A model generated the notes under the pieces. It was not told where the DNA came from, made no database searches, and saw only the letters and a list, made by a program, of their open reading frames with translations. From Bimuria novae-zelandiae CBS 107.79 (taxonomy: Eukaryota > Ascomycota > Dothideomycetes > Pleosporales > Didymosphaeriaceae): a DNA stretch of 64,000 nucleotides. The DNA lies in NCBI GenBank assembly GCA_010015655.1, contig ML976671.1:808533-872532 (forward strand), given 5' to 3'. Shown piece after piece: positions 44,007-56,100 of the stretch (the stretch's first letter is position 1; each line of letters opens with the position of its first letter). The position numbers were made by a program, and so were the translations under genes.

Positions 44007-47000
44007 ATGGCGCAATCTACCCTTAGAGACGCTATAATTATCCTAACTAATAATAATAACTTTACTATATAGCTACAACAACTCAAAATGCGATGCAAGC
44101 TACTTAATATCTAGAAAATTATTAATCTAGACTTACCTATTAATCTAAAAATAAAACCCGTTATGCTAAAGCCTCCCGCTATTAGCCTCTACCAAGCATT
44201 ACAAGCTTATGTAACTGTAAACCCGAACACCCCGCTAATACACCTATCGCAACTATTAACGCAAGGCATAAAGGTATATAAGGACAATATTAACATCTAT
44301 AAGATGCTCCTAGAAGACTATAAGATAAACGATCGCGAATACAAAGAGGAGAGGGCAAACATTAATAAGGTAGTTATCTACCTATAATTAATAGTTTTAG
44401 CCCACCTATAAAAGAATTGCTGTTTACCAGAGCTATTAATTAAGTAATAGATTAGTAATCTTATAGCTAGAGTTAGTGTTAACCTAGAGCATAAGCAAAT
44501 GCGGGCAAGGACCCGATATTATAAGGCGATTAAGCCTATAAGAAGCGTAGCTACCTGGCACACATAGCTAAATAAGTATAATTACGCAGCCACTAAAGCA
44601 GAAACCTAAGGGGTAAGAGAGCTTTAGTAGCTAAGCGTAGTCAAAGAAGACTTTATAAAGGCAGTTAATTATATTGCCTCTTAATAGGTTACAAATTTTT
44701 AGTTAACCTAGAGAAAGGACCCGTCCGTCTCTAGGGAAGGCATAATAAGACTTTTCTAAGACTATATAAATCTCTAGCACCTAAATAAGGGCAAATAAAA
44801 AAGCGCTTTTACTACTGCAGAGTTATTTCTCGCTAAAGGTGGTAAATCCACCTAGGCCACAAAGAGGGACGCCTCTCTTATGGATAAAGCAGCACTATTT
44901 AAACTAAGGGGAAGACCCCTTAAATAACGAAATAATAGTCTTAGTACTAGAACTAAGCGGTCTGCCACGAGCGATTACGAGCCAGCGGTAGCTAGTAATA
45001 AACACTACCTTACTTGTAATTAGCATTATGCTCTAAGAGATTGCTTCTATGCATTCCTAGAGAAATAACCTAAATAGTTTAAGCTAAAGCCTTTTATAGC
45101 AAAGCTAATCTAATTTAGGTTAGAGCACGACTTAGAGCTGCAAGAAGCCCTAAGAGCTCTTAAAAGACTAAGATCTTAAATACTAAGAATTAAACTATTA
45201 CACACTCCTACTCTAACGCGAATTACTAAGGCTAACAATAAGTAACTAGATAGACAAAAGATTACTAAAATCCTAGCAAGCTTTAATGCAGCATCCTTTT
45301 ATACCGATCTAAACACGTACCTATTACGATACTTAGCTATCCTTAATTTAGGGATAACTTGCCACATCTTTAACGATATCGATTGCTTTATCTCGTATAG
45401 GCCACCGTCGCCTGGAGACTTTTTATAGGCTGGCAATACACAAGTATGGATTAAAGGATATAGGAGCGTCTACCTTAACATATAGAGTGCAAGTGGCAAC
45501 CGAATAATATGGCTAGATAATGTGGCCTATTATCCTAATCTACTTTGTAATCTAGTGTCGTTCCGATTACTCCGCAAGCAAGGCCTTTGGTAAGACATAA
45601 AAGCAGACCCTATAACTCTAAAGAGAAGAGACAATATAACGCTAGTAGAGCTTTAAGAGCTATATAGATAATAGGTGCTTAAGTACAGATCCGCCCTATT
45701 ACGCTGCATGGTTATTAATAGTGTACCAGCTGCCCACATAGCGCACAAAACCAACACCCACACCAGAAGGCCAAAGAAGGCAGATGCCTTAACCTGGCAT
45801 AGACGACTAGGTCATCTAGGCCCTTAAGCCCTTAAACACCTTGTTCAGCAATCTTAAGGGGTAAGAATAAAAGGGCTTACTGTAGCTAAATGCGATGCCT
45901 ATAGAAGAGCTAAACTTAAGTAATAAATACGCTAACAACTAAGAGATCTAATAGAAGGCCCTGGCAAAAGGGTAGCTATCAATTTCCACGATTTCGAAAC
46001 TAACAGTTCTACAAAAGAGAAAAGTTAAATGCTAGTCACTAATCAATTCTCTAGCTTTATGTAGGACTTCTACTTTAAAGACAATCGCCCAGCACGATCA
46101 ATTATTAAGCTACTTAATAGCTTTATATAATTTATAAAAGTACAATTTAACGTCACTATTAAGGTTATTAAATTGGATAACGAAATCTTCTCTATTAAAG
46201 CTAAAGTAGAAAGGTGGTGCTTAGTATAAGGCATTAGAATTAAGCCTTTAGCACCTAATACCTAAGTATAAAATAGAAGAGCTAAACACTTAAAAAGTAT
46301 TATTAAGGAGAAAGCGCGCGCGATATAACTTAACTCTAACCTACCTTAGTAAATATAGCCTAAAATTACCTAAGCTACTATTTACCTCTATAATTAAACT
46401 CTAAACTATAGTAATTGCTAGCGATTACTATACGAAGTGTTCTTTACGACAGTAGCCTCTTAAAATAGCTTTGTCACCTAGCCACGAAAACCTAATCAAG
46501 CTCACCTGAAAGCATATAGCTATAAAGCTTTTGCTATAACCAACGATACAAAACGCGGCAAGAGTAAGCTCTAAAGGCTTAACCCTAAGGCATAGATTAG
46601 CTACCTTATTAGCTACTAATTAATTAATATTTAGAGAATCTGGATCCTATTACTTGCAAAGGTTATTAGCACCCGCGATGTAATTTTTAATAAGGACTTA
46701 GTATTCTTAGGCAAGACTAAAGACCTAATAGACAACCTTATGCATAGCACTTTAGAAGAAATTGTAGCTTAGGTGCGATTAGTAGAGCTACCTCCCTCAC
46801 CTTAGCAAAACCTAGAGACGGAGTCCTTTTATAAGGATAAAATAATCACTAACATATTATATAAGGAAGGGGACGAGGAGACCTTAGGCTATAGGCAAAG
46901 TAGGAAATTTAGCTATAAATACCTAACGCCTCTATTAACTCTACTACTAGTTACACTCCTTGCCTAGTTAATAACAGGAGATAAATAACCTAAACTACCT

Positions 47001-48782
47001 TGTAAAGCACAAGTAGTGCAATTGCAAATAAGCCTATAAATCGCTACTTTTATAGCAGGCACTAAAGCTAGCAGCGCCGGCAAATATAATAGTAAAGTTC
47101 TTAATAAGGCCTAGCCTCGACGTATAATTACAGTAGGCAAGAAGCCGCATTAGAGCGTGCTACTAGAGCTACCTACATGCTAAAACAAGCTCAAGGACCA
47201 CCCTCTCTACGATATGTGGAAGGAAGCCAAGCGATCCTATCTATAGAGCCACAAGGAAATGAAATCCTGGAGTAAGGTTGCAGCCACTCTAGTAAAAGTA
47301 GCAGGCCACCAAATCCTTGACTATATATAGGTATATACCTATAAGTTTAATAAATACTATCAACTACAGAAGTGCAAGGCACGACTAGTCGTAAAAAGTA
47401 ATTAATAATAGCACCTTACTTTGTAAGAAACCTATGCTATAACACTAGTAGGATAATTATTTCGCATGCTCATAGTAATTATAGCTTAGTTTAACTTAGA
47501 GCTTATCTAACACAACGTTACCAACGCTTTTGTCCACGCAAAGCTGGACAGAGAAATCTACATGAGAATGCCCCGTGGCTACTCGCGAGCAGGCACAGTC
47601 CTCTACCTACATAAAGCACTCTACGGACTGCGCATATCTCCACTACTTTAGCAGAGAGAGTTCACATCAACGCTTCGTGATATAGGTTTTAAAACAGTAC
47701 CCCACAAGCCATGCTGTCTTATCAAGAATGGCATTATTATCTTCTTTTATATAGATAACCTTATTATTACTTATAATAAGTTACAACAGCAAGCTGCTAA
47801 AGCTGCTCTAGCAAAGATAAGCACTAAATTTACACTTACTAGTAGCAATAACCTATAATAGTTTCTAGGAGTTAAAGTTATTAGAGACCACCTAAACAGA
47901 AAGATCTGGCTTTCATAGGCCTTATACATTAACAAGATCTCGCGCCTTATTAAGCAACATAAGATACAGCACGAAACACCTATAGCAGCAGTCAAACTGC
48001 TTTCTTAAACTAGGCTCGCTAGTAAGGCTAAAGTCAATCGATATTAGCGCAAGATAGGATCTATCCTCTACGCTGCGGTAACCACACAACTAGATATTAC
48101 CTTTATAAGCTCTTAACTTTCACGATTCCTATTAAACCTAAGTAAAGAGCACTAAGCTACTATTAACCGAGTTCTCCTCTATCTTGCGGATACTAGATTA
48201 CTAGGTCTTCAGCTTGGGGGTGTAGATACTTTAGAGGTGGCAAGTGACGCTTCTTTCGCCGACAATACGCTCGACCGCAAGAGCTCACAAAGATACATTA
48301 TTAAGTTATTTAGTAGCTTAATTACATGGAAAGCAAATAAGCAAGATACAGTTACTACATTAACTATAGAGGCCAAATTACTAGCTCTCTTATAGGTGGC
48401 TAAAGAAGCTTTGTTCATCTCACGATTACTAAAGGAGCTAAAGATTAACCTTAGCAATTCCCTTATTACAATTAATTATAATAACTAGCAAACAATCTGG
48501 CTTATTACCAAAGAGATCGCTAAGCTACAGACCAAGCTCCGTTATATAGATATCTATAATCACTAGCTAAGACAAGAGGTCGTATTAAAGACAATTAAGG
48601 TGGACTATTAACGCTCAGAGGACATAGTTGCAGATAGGCTTACAAAGGCCCTGCCAGCTAACAAGTAGAGTAACTTTCTAAACAAATTAGGACTTGTAGA
48701 AATTAAGGATAAGATTACAAACGTAGAGGTCGACCTGCTCGAGCTAGAGCAGAGAATAGAGGCTTTTAAAATTAAACTATAA
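44007..48782 (+). pseudogene. Copia gag-pol polyprotein, RIP-mutated
   Basis: MAQSTLRDAIIILTNNNN at 44007 starts a gag-like region that stays open at 44163-44387 (MLKPPAISLYQALQAYVTVN). Then come the pre-integrase text LTWHRRLGHLG near 45800 and an integrase region (about 45920-46700). The reverse transcriptase reads NVTNAFVHAKLDREIYMRMP near 47520-47570 and FFYIDNLII near 47745. RNase H reads EVASDASFADN near 48235 and QDTVTTLTIEAKLLALL near 48345. LVEIKDKITNVEVDLLELEQ leads to the stop at 48780-48782. The order integrase before reverse transcriptase defines Copia. TAG/TAA stops are frequent but less dense than in the Gypsy copies. Confidence 0.88.
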
Positions 48783-48849
48783 AGGATAATACTGTCAGAT
48801 CACCGACAGATAGTCTCCAGCTTAAGGATAAGCCTAAGCTAAGGGGGTG

Positions 48850-49032
48850 TGTCCGATTACATGGCACTTTGCACTAAACTCAAAGTGTAAAGGTGGCTAG
48901 GCAATCCTACGCCAAGAAAAGAAGACTTTGGTAGCAGTCTAACAGAACACGAACATCATTAATTAATTATCACAACTATCAATTCTCATCATTGCATTAG
49001 CTCAAAGTGACAGAACACTATTAAATCTGACA
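48850..49032 (+). repeat. 3' LTR of the Copia (183 bp)
   Basis: TGTCCGATTAC...TAAATCTGACA, preceded by a purine tract and followed by the AACTA duplication. Confidence 0.93.
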
Positions 49033-49037
49033 AACTA

Positions 49038-50560
49038 ACGCGCTAAAAAGACCTTTTAACGTAATTACACGCCGAACTTAATAAAACTACTAAAGATAGA
49101 AGAGCAGGTAATTATTTAGTATATACTTAACCTAAATACGCGAGGATTTCCGCCCTAGCTTGCTACTATAAAAGATATAGCTAATTCTTTGCTAGCTAAG
49201 CGTTACCGCGACCCTATAGCCAGAACTAGGCTATAACCTTTGTAAAGCGCTAGCTAGAGCTCTAAGTCAAGTTTAATCGAAAGTACGACTATAAGAGAGC
49301 CCTCTATAAGGATCCTAAGGTTATACAGGGCTGGTTCTAGCTTATAAAGAATACTAAAGCTAAGTATAGTATCCTAGATAAGGATATCTATAATTTTAAT
49401 AAGACTAGCTTTATAATAGGCATAATATTAATAAGAGTAGTTATTATAGGCTCTAAGCGTTAAGGCAGACCTAAGAGTGTATAGTAAAGCAATTAGTAGT
49501 AGACTTTAGCTATCTAGGGCATTAATATAATAGGCTAGGTAATTCCACCCTTCCTTATCTTCTAGGGCAAGCACCACCTCTCTTTCTAGTATAAAGAGAA
49601 GGATTTACCTTATAATTAGGTTATTGCGGTCTCTAAGAACGGCTAGATAATAAATAAGCTTAGTCTATAGTAGCTAAAGCACTTTAACGCGTATATAAAA
49701 GGGCGTACTACTAGTAGCTATTAGCTACTTATTATTAATAGCTACGAGAGCTATAACTCGCTTAAATTCTAGCAATACTACAAGGATAATAAGATTATTA
49801 CTCTCTATATGCCTCTACATTTGTCGCACCTCCTATAGCTACTAGATATAGGGTGTTTCTCGCTGTTAAAGAAGGCGTATAGGCGCCAAGCTAAGAATCT
49901 AATACGTAACTATATTACGTATATTACTAAAATTAAGTTCCTACCTTGTTTTATTACCGCGTTTAAGGCTATAATAACTTAAAGTAATATCTAAGGAGGC
50001 TTTTAAGACGCTAGCCTTATTCCCCTTAACCTAAAAGTAATAATATTAAAGCTTAACGTCCGTCTGCGTACGCCTTCGCCTTATACTATACGCAATAGTA
50101 CGTGGCAGTCGCAGACGCCTAGCAACACCCTAGAATTCGGGTCACAATCGACGCTAGTAAAGGAGAGGATCTAGAGGCACCTAGATAGTTCCCTAATAAG
50201 CATAGTTAAGGCCTTTAAAAAGATAGTAAAAGGCGTAATAGTAGTAGCGTATAAGCTAGTGTTAGCGTAAAAATAGATTGCTAAGCTTTAAGCCGCTAAT
50301 AAGGCCGCCACGCGACAGAAATCGCATAAGAGAAAGTAACTATAGTAAAAAGGAGTCTTTATAGCTACTAATAGCTAGTAACTAGCTACCCTAAAGGACT
50401 TTACAGCGCGTAGTAATAAAAAGAAGGCAAAGAAAAGGGTACGCGCTAATAGAGGTAAATTAACTTAATAGCGCTATAAACACTATAGTAAGGCTAGGCA
50501 TAACTCGCATACCTATAAGTAAGCTATAGAAGTAGATTCTAAGTAGATTAGCTTATTATA
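49038..50560 (+). pseudogene. pogo-like transposase of the element at 41763-50674
   Basis: Plus-strand text reads NLNTRGFPP and DIANSLLAKRYRDPIARTR near 49130-49210, then YDYKRALYKDPKVIQGWF near 49290. IYNFNKTSFIIG follows near 49390 (a mutated YNFDETGF), then GSKR.GRPKSV and DYRLIIA-like text. CMPPHLSHLL-like text comes near 49810, with NYIT-K-KFLP near 49910-49940. A C-terminal zinc-knuckle remnant (KARHNSHTYK) ends it near 50500. Nonsense changes are many, and a frame change lies near 49270. The family would catalyse TA-specific transposition. Confidence 0.78.
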
Positions 50561-50610
50561 ATTTCTTATAACTATTTGTGCGCGTTCTATACTATTGTGT
50601 AGAGTATAGA

Positions 50611-50674
50611 TTTTGGTGGGGTCTTGGCAGAGTGTCCGACTCGCCCGTGTATCCGACTCGCCCGTGAGGTACGT
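50611..50674 (-). repeat. right TIR of the pogo-like element
   Basis: Complement of 41763-41826 with no mismatch seen by eye. Confidence 0.9.
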
Positions 50675-50747
50675 TATAGCTAATTTTTTTTGCTAGGTAG
50701 CACTATAAGCCTGCTATCTAAAACTAGGCTATAAACTTTATAAAACG

Positions 50748-50960
50748 TGTTAAGGCCTAAAGGGTAGCTGGTCCTAAAGGCCTAGGATTAGTTCTTAAGT
50801 AAAGGATAATAAAAACTCGCGCGTATTAATAGGGGCGTTAGTATTAAAAGTAAAGCAAAGTTATAATTAAATTAATAAAAGCTTAAGTTAAATCTAAATA
50901 ATAGGCTAAACACGAGTATAAAGGGTCCAATATAGGCTGATAAATAGACTAGATCGCAAG
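50748..50960 (-). repeat. truncated LTR related to the Gypsy at 52733-59381
   Basis: TGTTAAGGCCTAAAGGGTAG matches the start of the LTR at 52733, as do further blocks (TAGTTCTTAAG; CGCGTATTAATA). The match fades at about 50960, where the MITE-like unit begins. Confidence 0.65.
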
Positions 50961-51338
50961 GGCCACTGTTGGGTCTAAGCCGAACACTAAAATTTTAAAA
51001 CTTAAACTCCTTATAACTTTATAAATAAAGGAGCTATACATATGCAATCTTAATATTCATATATATATATATATATATGAATAGTAATATATTATATTTT
51101 TAAAGAATTATATAGTACATTAAGTCGTGCATCCTAAAAAAGGGTGTAAAATATTACCCAAAAGATAATTACTCTATAAAATAAATATAAAGTATCGCCT
51201 TTTTTTAAAAGTTATATAACTTATATATATATACACCTCGTAATAGGGTTGCATAAGTATAGCACTTACATTTAAGAAGTTACAGAGAGTTTAAGTTTTA
51301 AAATTTTGGTGTTCTACTTAGTTAGACCCAACTGTGAC
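50961..51338. repeat. MITE-like inverted-repeat element with an (AT)n centre
   Basis: GGCCACTGTTGGGTCTAAGC at the left end and the near-complement ending AGACCCAACTGTGACC at 51338 frame about 380 bp with inverted arms of roughly 100 bp (AAAATTTTAAAACTTAAACT inside). The middle holds a TA/AT microsatellite (51059-51080). A related end recurs at 60289-60420. It has no coding capacity. Confidence 0.6.
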
Positions 51339-51480
51339 CCTGGCGACCCAACCCATTTACCAGCCTAATAGAGCGTAAGAAGATAGATAATAGTATACTT
51401 TATAAAATTCTAGAACGCTATTAAGCGTGGAATTAGACATTTACTGAAAAGGAAGGAAAAGTAAACTTACTAAAATATTA

Positions 51481-51690
51481 GCTCTAAGATTATGTGATAG
51501 ACCAGGTGCTGTAAAAAGCTTACCAGCTCCTTGCCAGAGCTTCCTGCGCTAGCTAGGGTTAAGCTAAGCAGCTAAATAGCTAAGTATATAATTACCCAAA
51601 AACTATAAATAGCTCAGCGTCTTAGTAGAACTTCCTCTCTTTCTAGACTTTATTTTTAAGCTCCTTAATCGTTATTAACTAAGCGCTATA
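51481..51690 (+). repeat. degraded LTR-like repeat, copy 1
   Basis: Pairs with 59840-60056 in the same orientation. GAACTTCCTCTC and TAATCGTT.TTAACT.AGCGC are shared near their 3' ends. Confidence 0.5.
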
Positions 51691-52189
51691 GTTATAAGCC
51701 TTGTAACTTTATAATTAATTTATAATACACTTACTTATACTAGTTAATAATTATAGTAATAAGCTATTTTTTACTACATATTATCTAAACGCTTACGTCC
51801 TGATACCTTATAACTTATAATAGAGCTAGACTATATAATAACTACTGTAAAGCTTTTACTAAGTAATTAACTTATAAATTATAACTTATTCCTACCTTAG
51901 TACGCGTAGCTTAAGTATCACGTAAAGGCTTAGAAGATATAAAATTATGTTACTTTTAAAACTTTTGAGTAAATAAATATATATAACTAGGCTCTATAGT
52001 TACTAAACCTAAATACTAAGGGTGAGCCTTATATATAATAGCTTAAGCGCTATAAGCTAGAGTTTGCTATTTATACTTAGCTTATAATAAAACTCTAAGT
52101 ACTCTAGAACTAGGTTTATGCTAAAATTAATTTATAGAAACTAAGACTTATAATACTATAATTAGACAATTAGTAAATTCTAAAGGCGT

Positions 52190-52300
52190 TAATAAAAGAA
52201 TTAAAAAATAATTTTTATTAAAATAATAAAAGAATTAAAAAATAATTTTTATTAAAATAATAAAAGAATTAAAAAATTATTTTTATTAAAATAATAAAAA
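52190..52300 (+). repeat. 34-bp AT tandem repeat, three copies plus a partial
   Basis: The unit TAATAAAAGAATTAAAAAAT plus 14 bp repeats at 52190, 52224 and 52258 with a single visible change. Each unit is partly self-complementary (AAAAATAATTTTTATT). Confidence 0.9.
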
Positions 52301-52732
52301 TTAGAAGGAGCAGGAATAATATATATGAAGAGAGGTTACCCTACGCCTAGAAAGTAGCAGAATAACAGATATAACTAAATAGCTATTCGAATAAAAACGC
52401 GCACACGCTAACATTATACTCCTAAATCTTTTAAAATAAATGGTATACAACTAATAAAGGATTTTCTACGCTTAGTATTATAATATAATTATAAATAGGC
52501 TTAAAAAGAGCTTAATAACCTATTGCGACTAGGCGTAGTAATAACTCTATTTTTAAAAGGATATACTTACTAGCTTAAGTAGCTTAGTCAAATAACTAAG
52601 CACGTAAATATATACGCTATACTTAGTAGGCGTACCTTAAATATAAACTGAAAGTGCTTATATAGAGTAAATAACTAGTATTAATAAAAGCCTATAGAGT
52701 GTAACTACCTTTATTATATGCTCCAAGGAAAA

Positions 52733-53163
52733 TGTTAAGTCCCTATAGGGTAGCTGGTCTCAAAGAGGCTAAGGTTAGTTCTTAGACAAAAGTACTATAA
52801 GGTAAGAAAGGGTTATTAATAGCTCGCGTGTATTTAATAGAGTTATTAGTATTAAAAGTAGTGCGCGGTTATATATAAATTAACTAAAGCTAAAGTATAA
52901 TCTAAATAATATATTAATAACTTACATTAAACATAAAGATAGAAATTCTACCTTTACTATTCCTATATATAAGTCTTATCTTATAAATCTTAATAGTTTT
53001 AGGTGTCCTAAAGTCTTATGTGCTAGGATACTTTTAGGACGCCTGATATTTCTAGGACGCGTAACTTATTACGTAATTTATAGCTAAGTTAGGAATTTAG
53101 CTAGACATAAATAAGTAGCTAGTACCCTGCTTATGTTATATTAAATCTTAATAGATCTTAACA
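52733..53163 (-). repeat. 3' LTR of the minus-strand Gypsy
   Basis: TGTTAAGTCCC...AGATCTTAACA. More RIP-mutated than its partner. Confidence 0.9.
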
Positions 53164-56100
53164 TTAGCTCCCCTCTCTAAGCTTATTATCCTTATAAGTT
53201 AACTACCTATAAAGCTACTTTTTTAATTTACCTAGTACTATTACTCGTAAGCTAATTATCTCAAATAAAATTACGTTTTTACTATAGTCGTGTATTTATA
53301 CTACGCTAAGAAGTAATTGCCCTATTATCTACTATTACTACACTTAAAGTGCACAACTTACGTTTAGTATAGTAATTAGAAGTATAAGCTAGAGGAGATT
53401 CCTTTACTAAATTATTTAAAAATAGACACCAAGTTAGAGAGATTAGAAAAGTTAGAGGCTAAAAAAGAGGCTAAACTTTAGGTAAAAGAAGAACTCGCTT
53501 ATGCAGCGCTCCTGCGTACTTGTCTAGCACGAGAGAAGATAGTGAGATTACGTAATTAGCGTAAAAAGTTATATTAAAAGGAATAAAAGTTATTTAATCG
53601 TGGTAAATCTACGATAAATAAATTATAGGCCTTAGAGGCTTATAAGGAGCTTACTTATATAATAGTATTAAATAATTCTAATTCTACTTTAGGTATACAG
53701 GTAATAAATTAGTTTATAATCTAGTTGAAACCTTCCTCTTCTACTGCGTAATAGTACGCTAATATTATTAAATTCTTTTTTAATAATTTTATAGGTAGTC
53801 CTCTAGTTCCTAAGTGTTTTTGCTATATAGGTAACTTTTCTATTTAATAAGGTATATGCGTGGCTAATCCGTATACTATAGTATTTATTTAACTTGAAAT
53901 TTATTTTCTTTTTTAGATTAGTAATGGAAGGTTATTTTAACTAGTATTTTAGGGTCTGCGGATTCTAATTAGTTAACATAAAATACTAGGTGCATTTTTA
54001 TATCTTGTAGTAGTGCTAACTAGTAGTTAACTAGTAATACTTATTAAAAAAAAAAAAGTGTAACCTTAATATAATCTAGTTTCTTATATTTTTTCTTTTA
54101 GGTTTAAAGAATGTTTATAAGTAGCTATGCTTTATCCCCCTTCTTTAGCTAAGGTACTGTTTTTTTATTTTTAGTTTGTATAGGAAATGCTTTACTATTA
54201 AGCTTTCTTAACATTCTCTTAGAGTTATTTATATATCTTTTTTTATAGTTTGTGCTATATTAATCGCTTCTTCTGTCCTAATTACTATAAGAAATACTTA
54301 ATTAAAGAAATATAAGTGTCTTTTGTAGTTTACATAGAATAGTCTGTATCTAGAAATTACTAATACTTTGTTATTGTATACTAGTTATGCTATAGGTAGT
54401 AGGAAAATTTAGTTATTTTTTGTTATTATAGTGGAGGCGGAGGTATGTCTTAATTATTTAATTTATACGTTCTGTTTGTCCGTCTATCTATAGATGGTGG
54501 GCTGTTAATAGTTTCCGTTTTATTCTAATAAGTGCTATAAGTATTAATTAGTAGTTTAAGGTAAAGAGCTTATCTCTATCGCTAATAATTATTTTTAGAA
54601 TGCTATAGTGTTGTATAAGCTAATCTAAGATAAGCAATGCTAGTTCTTTAGCCATGGTCTTCTTTTAGCAAGGTAGTAATTCCACGTATTTAGTAAATTA
54701 ATAAATAATTACTATTATAGCATTGTATCTTATTCCGTTTGATAGGTCTTTTAACTTAGATAGTCTAGTTATAAAGTCTATAGCAATGTCTTCTTATAGT
54801 GCTATAGGTATCTAGGTTACTTATATCTCTTTATACTTAAGGTATGTGGCGTGCTTATTTTGTTAGTAGTGTATGTATTTTTAGATATATTTTATAATTA
54901 CTTCCTTTATTTCTCTAAATAAGTAATTTTATTAAATAAGTTCTATTGTCTTCCTAACTCTTAGATGTCCGTATACAGGGTTATCGTGGTATTATTATAA
55001 AATTTTAGACTATAGTTTCTTAGGTACTTCTCGTGTAGTAATAAGAAGTTAGTTAAGTTCTGCTATAAGTTTTAGTAATCTATCTAGATTCTATTGTAGT
55101 ATTACTAAGTAGGTTTTTTCTTTTCCTTTTACGAGATCGCTGCGCCTGCTAAGGGCGTCTACTCTTTTATTATTTTTTCTTAAAGTATATATAATTTTAA
55201 ACTTATATTATTTAAGTATTTTTAACTATCTTACCTATCGTGGCGTAAGCTCTTTAGTAGTCGTAAACCGTATAAGGTTTCTATAATATATAAAATTATA
55301 AAATTTAAGTAACTAAGTGTCTAAATTTTTTAATATTTAAGTGCCGTAATAATTACGTAGAGTTCCTTATCGTGTACGTCGTATCGTGTTTCTGCTCTAC
55401 TAAACTTGTATAAGTAGTATTTGACGGGGTGCTATTTGCCATCTTTCTCTTATTTCGCGCATGCGCTAATCGCGAGGTTGCTTATATCTGTTTTAATTTG
55501 TAGTAGTTTCTTATCTTAGAAGTGGATAAGAACTAGTGCCGTAATGTGTGCCTTTACTAAGTACCTTAATAACTCCTTATATTCTTTAGTCTATTTAAAA
55601 GGCGTATCTTTCTTAGTAAGGTTAGTTAAGAGTATCGTGACATTGGCGTAATCCTGGATAAACTACCTATTAAATCTATTGAATTTTAAGAACTCTTAGA
55701 CGTTCTTAACTATTTTCTGTGTTAGCTAGTTTATAATATATTTAATAATATTTAGTGTGGCTTTATTTCTTTTTATGCTAATAATATATCCTAGGAATTT
55801 ATGTCTAGTTACGTGCCACTTATACTTCTTTAAATTAATCCTAAAGTATACATTACCTAATGCTATTAACGCTATTTATATATAAGAAACATGATCTAAT
55901 TTATTATTAAAAATGATAAGTATATTATCTACATACGCAATAATAAATATATCTAGATAGTTATAGAATATATTATTAATTAGTGCTTAGAAATTCGCTA
56001 GTGCGTTAGTAAGTCTAAAAAGTATAACTATATATTTAAATAGTCTATAGCGTGATCTAAACGCTGTCTTCCACTTGTTACTTTTTATTTATTTATGTAA

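Larger units (their letters stand above)
41996..49032 (+). mobile_element. Ty1/Copia retrotransposon, structurally complete, with a transposon in its left LTR
   Basis: The right LTR is 183 bp (48850-49032). The left LTR is also 183 bp once the insertion at 42080-43869 is removed. AACTA is duplicated at 41991-41995 and 49033-49037. A purine tract (AAGCTAAGGGGGTG) precedes the right LTR. The right LTR and the outer half of the left are almost free of RIP changes, while the inner half (43872-43970) is mutated. Confidence 0.93.
41763..50674 (+). mobile_element. pogo/Fot1-like DNA transposon inserted in a relative, itself interrupted by a Copia
   Basis: Perfect-looking 64-bp TIRs (41763-41826 and 50611-50674) are flanked by TA (41761-41762 and 50675-50676). 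CACGGGCGAGTCGGA occurs twice per TIR, at offsets 9 and 26, a 17-bp period. Removing the Copia leaves about 1.87 kb. The TIRs keep many CpG sites while the interior is strongly RIP-mutated. Confidence 0.9.
41410..50747 (+). mobile_element. older pogo-like element fragment hosting the nested insertion
   Basis: ACGTACTCCACAAGCGAGTG at 41410, preceded by TA, is a mutated TIR of the same family as the next element. 41450-41760 parallels the 5' part of that element, including the motif ending CTAGCTTACCACTATTAAAGA. The text resumes at 50677 (TAGCTAATTTTTTTTGCTAG) as the continuation of its coding region. It is cut off at 50747 by LTR sequence, so the 3' half is missing. Confidence 0.65.
51339..52732. 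other. AT-rich repeat debris
   Basis: No gene. 51481-51690 is a diverged direct copy of 59840-60056 (AGCTCCTT, AGAACTTCCTCTC, CTCC.TAATCGTT.TTAAC), probably LTR remnants. A tandem repeat lies at 52190-52300. The stretch 52320-52732 may be a gag remnant, but I cannot confirm that. Confidence 0.4.

Noticed and set aside
52190..52300. CRISPR-like array
   Set aside because: The units are contiguous without spacers and the organism is a fungus; it is a simple tandem repeat.
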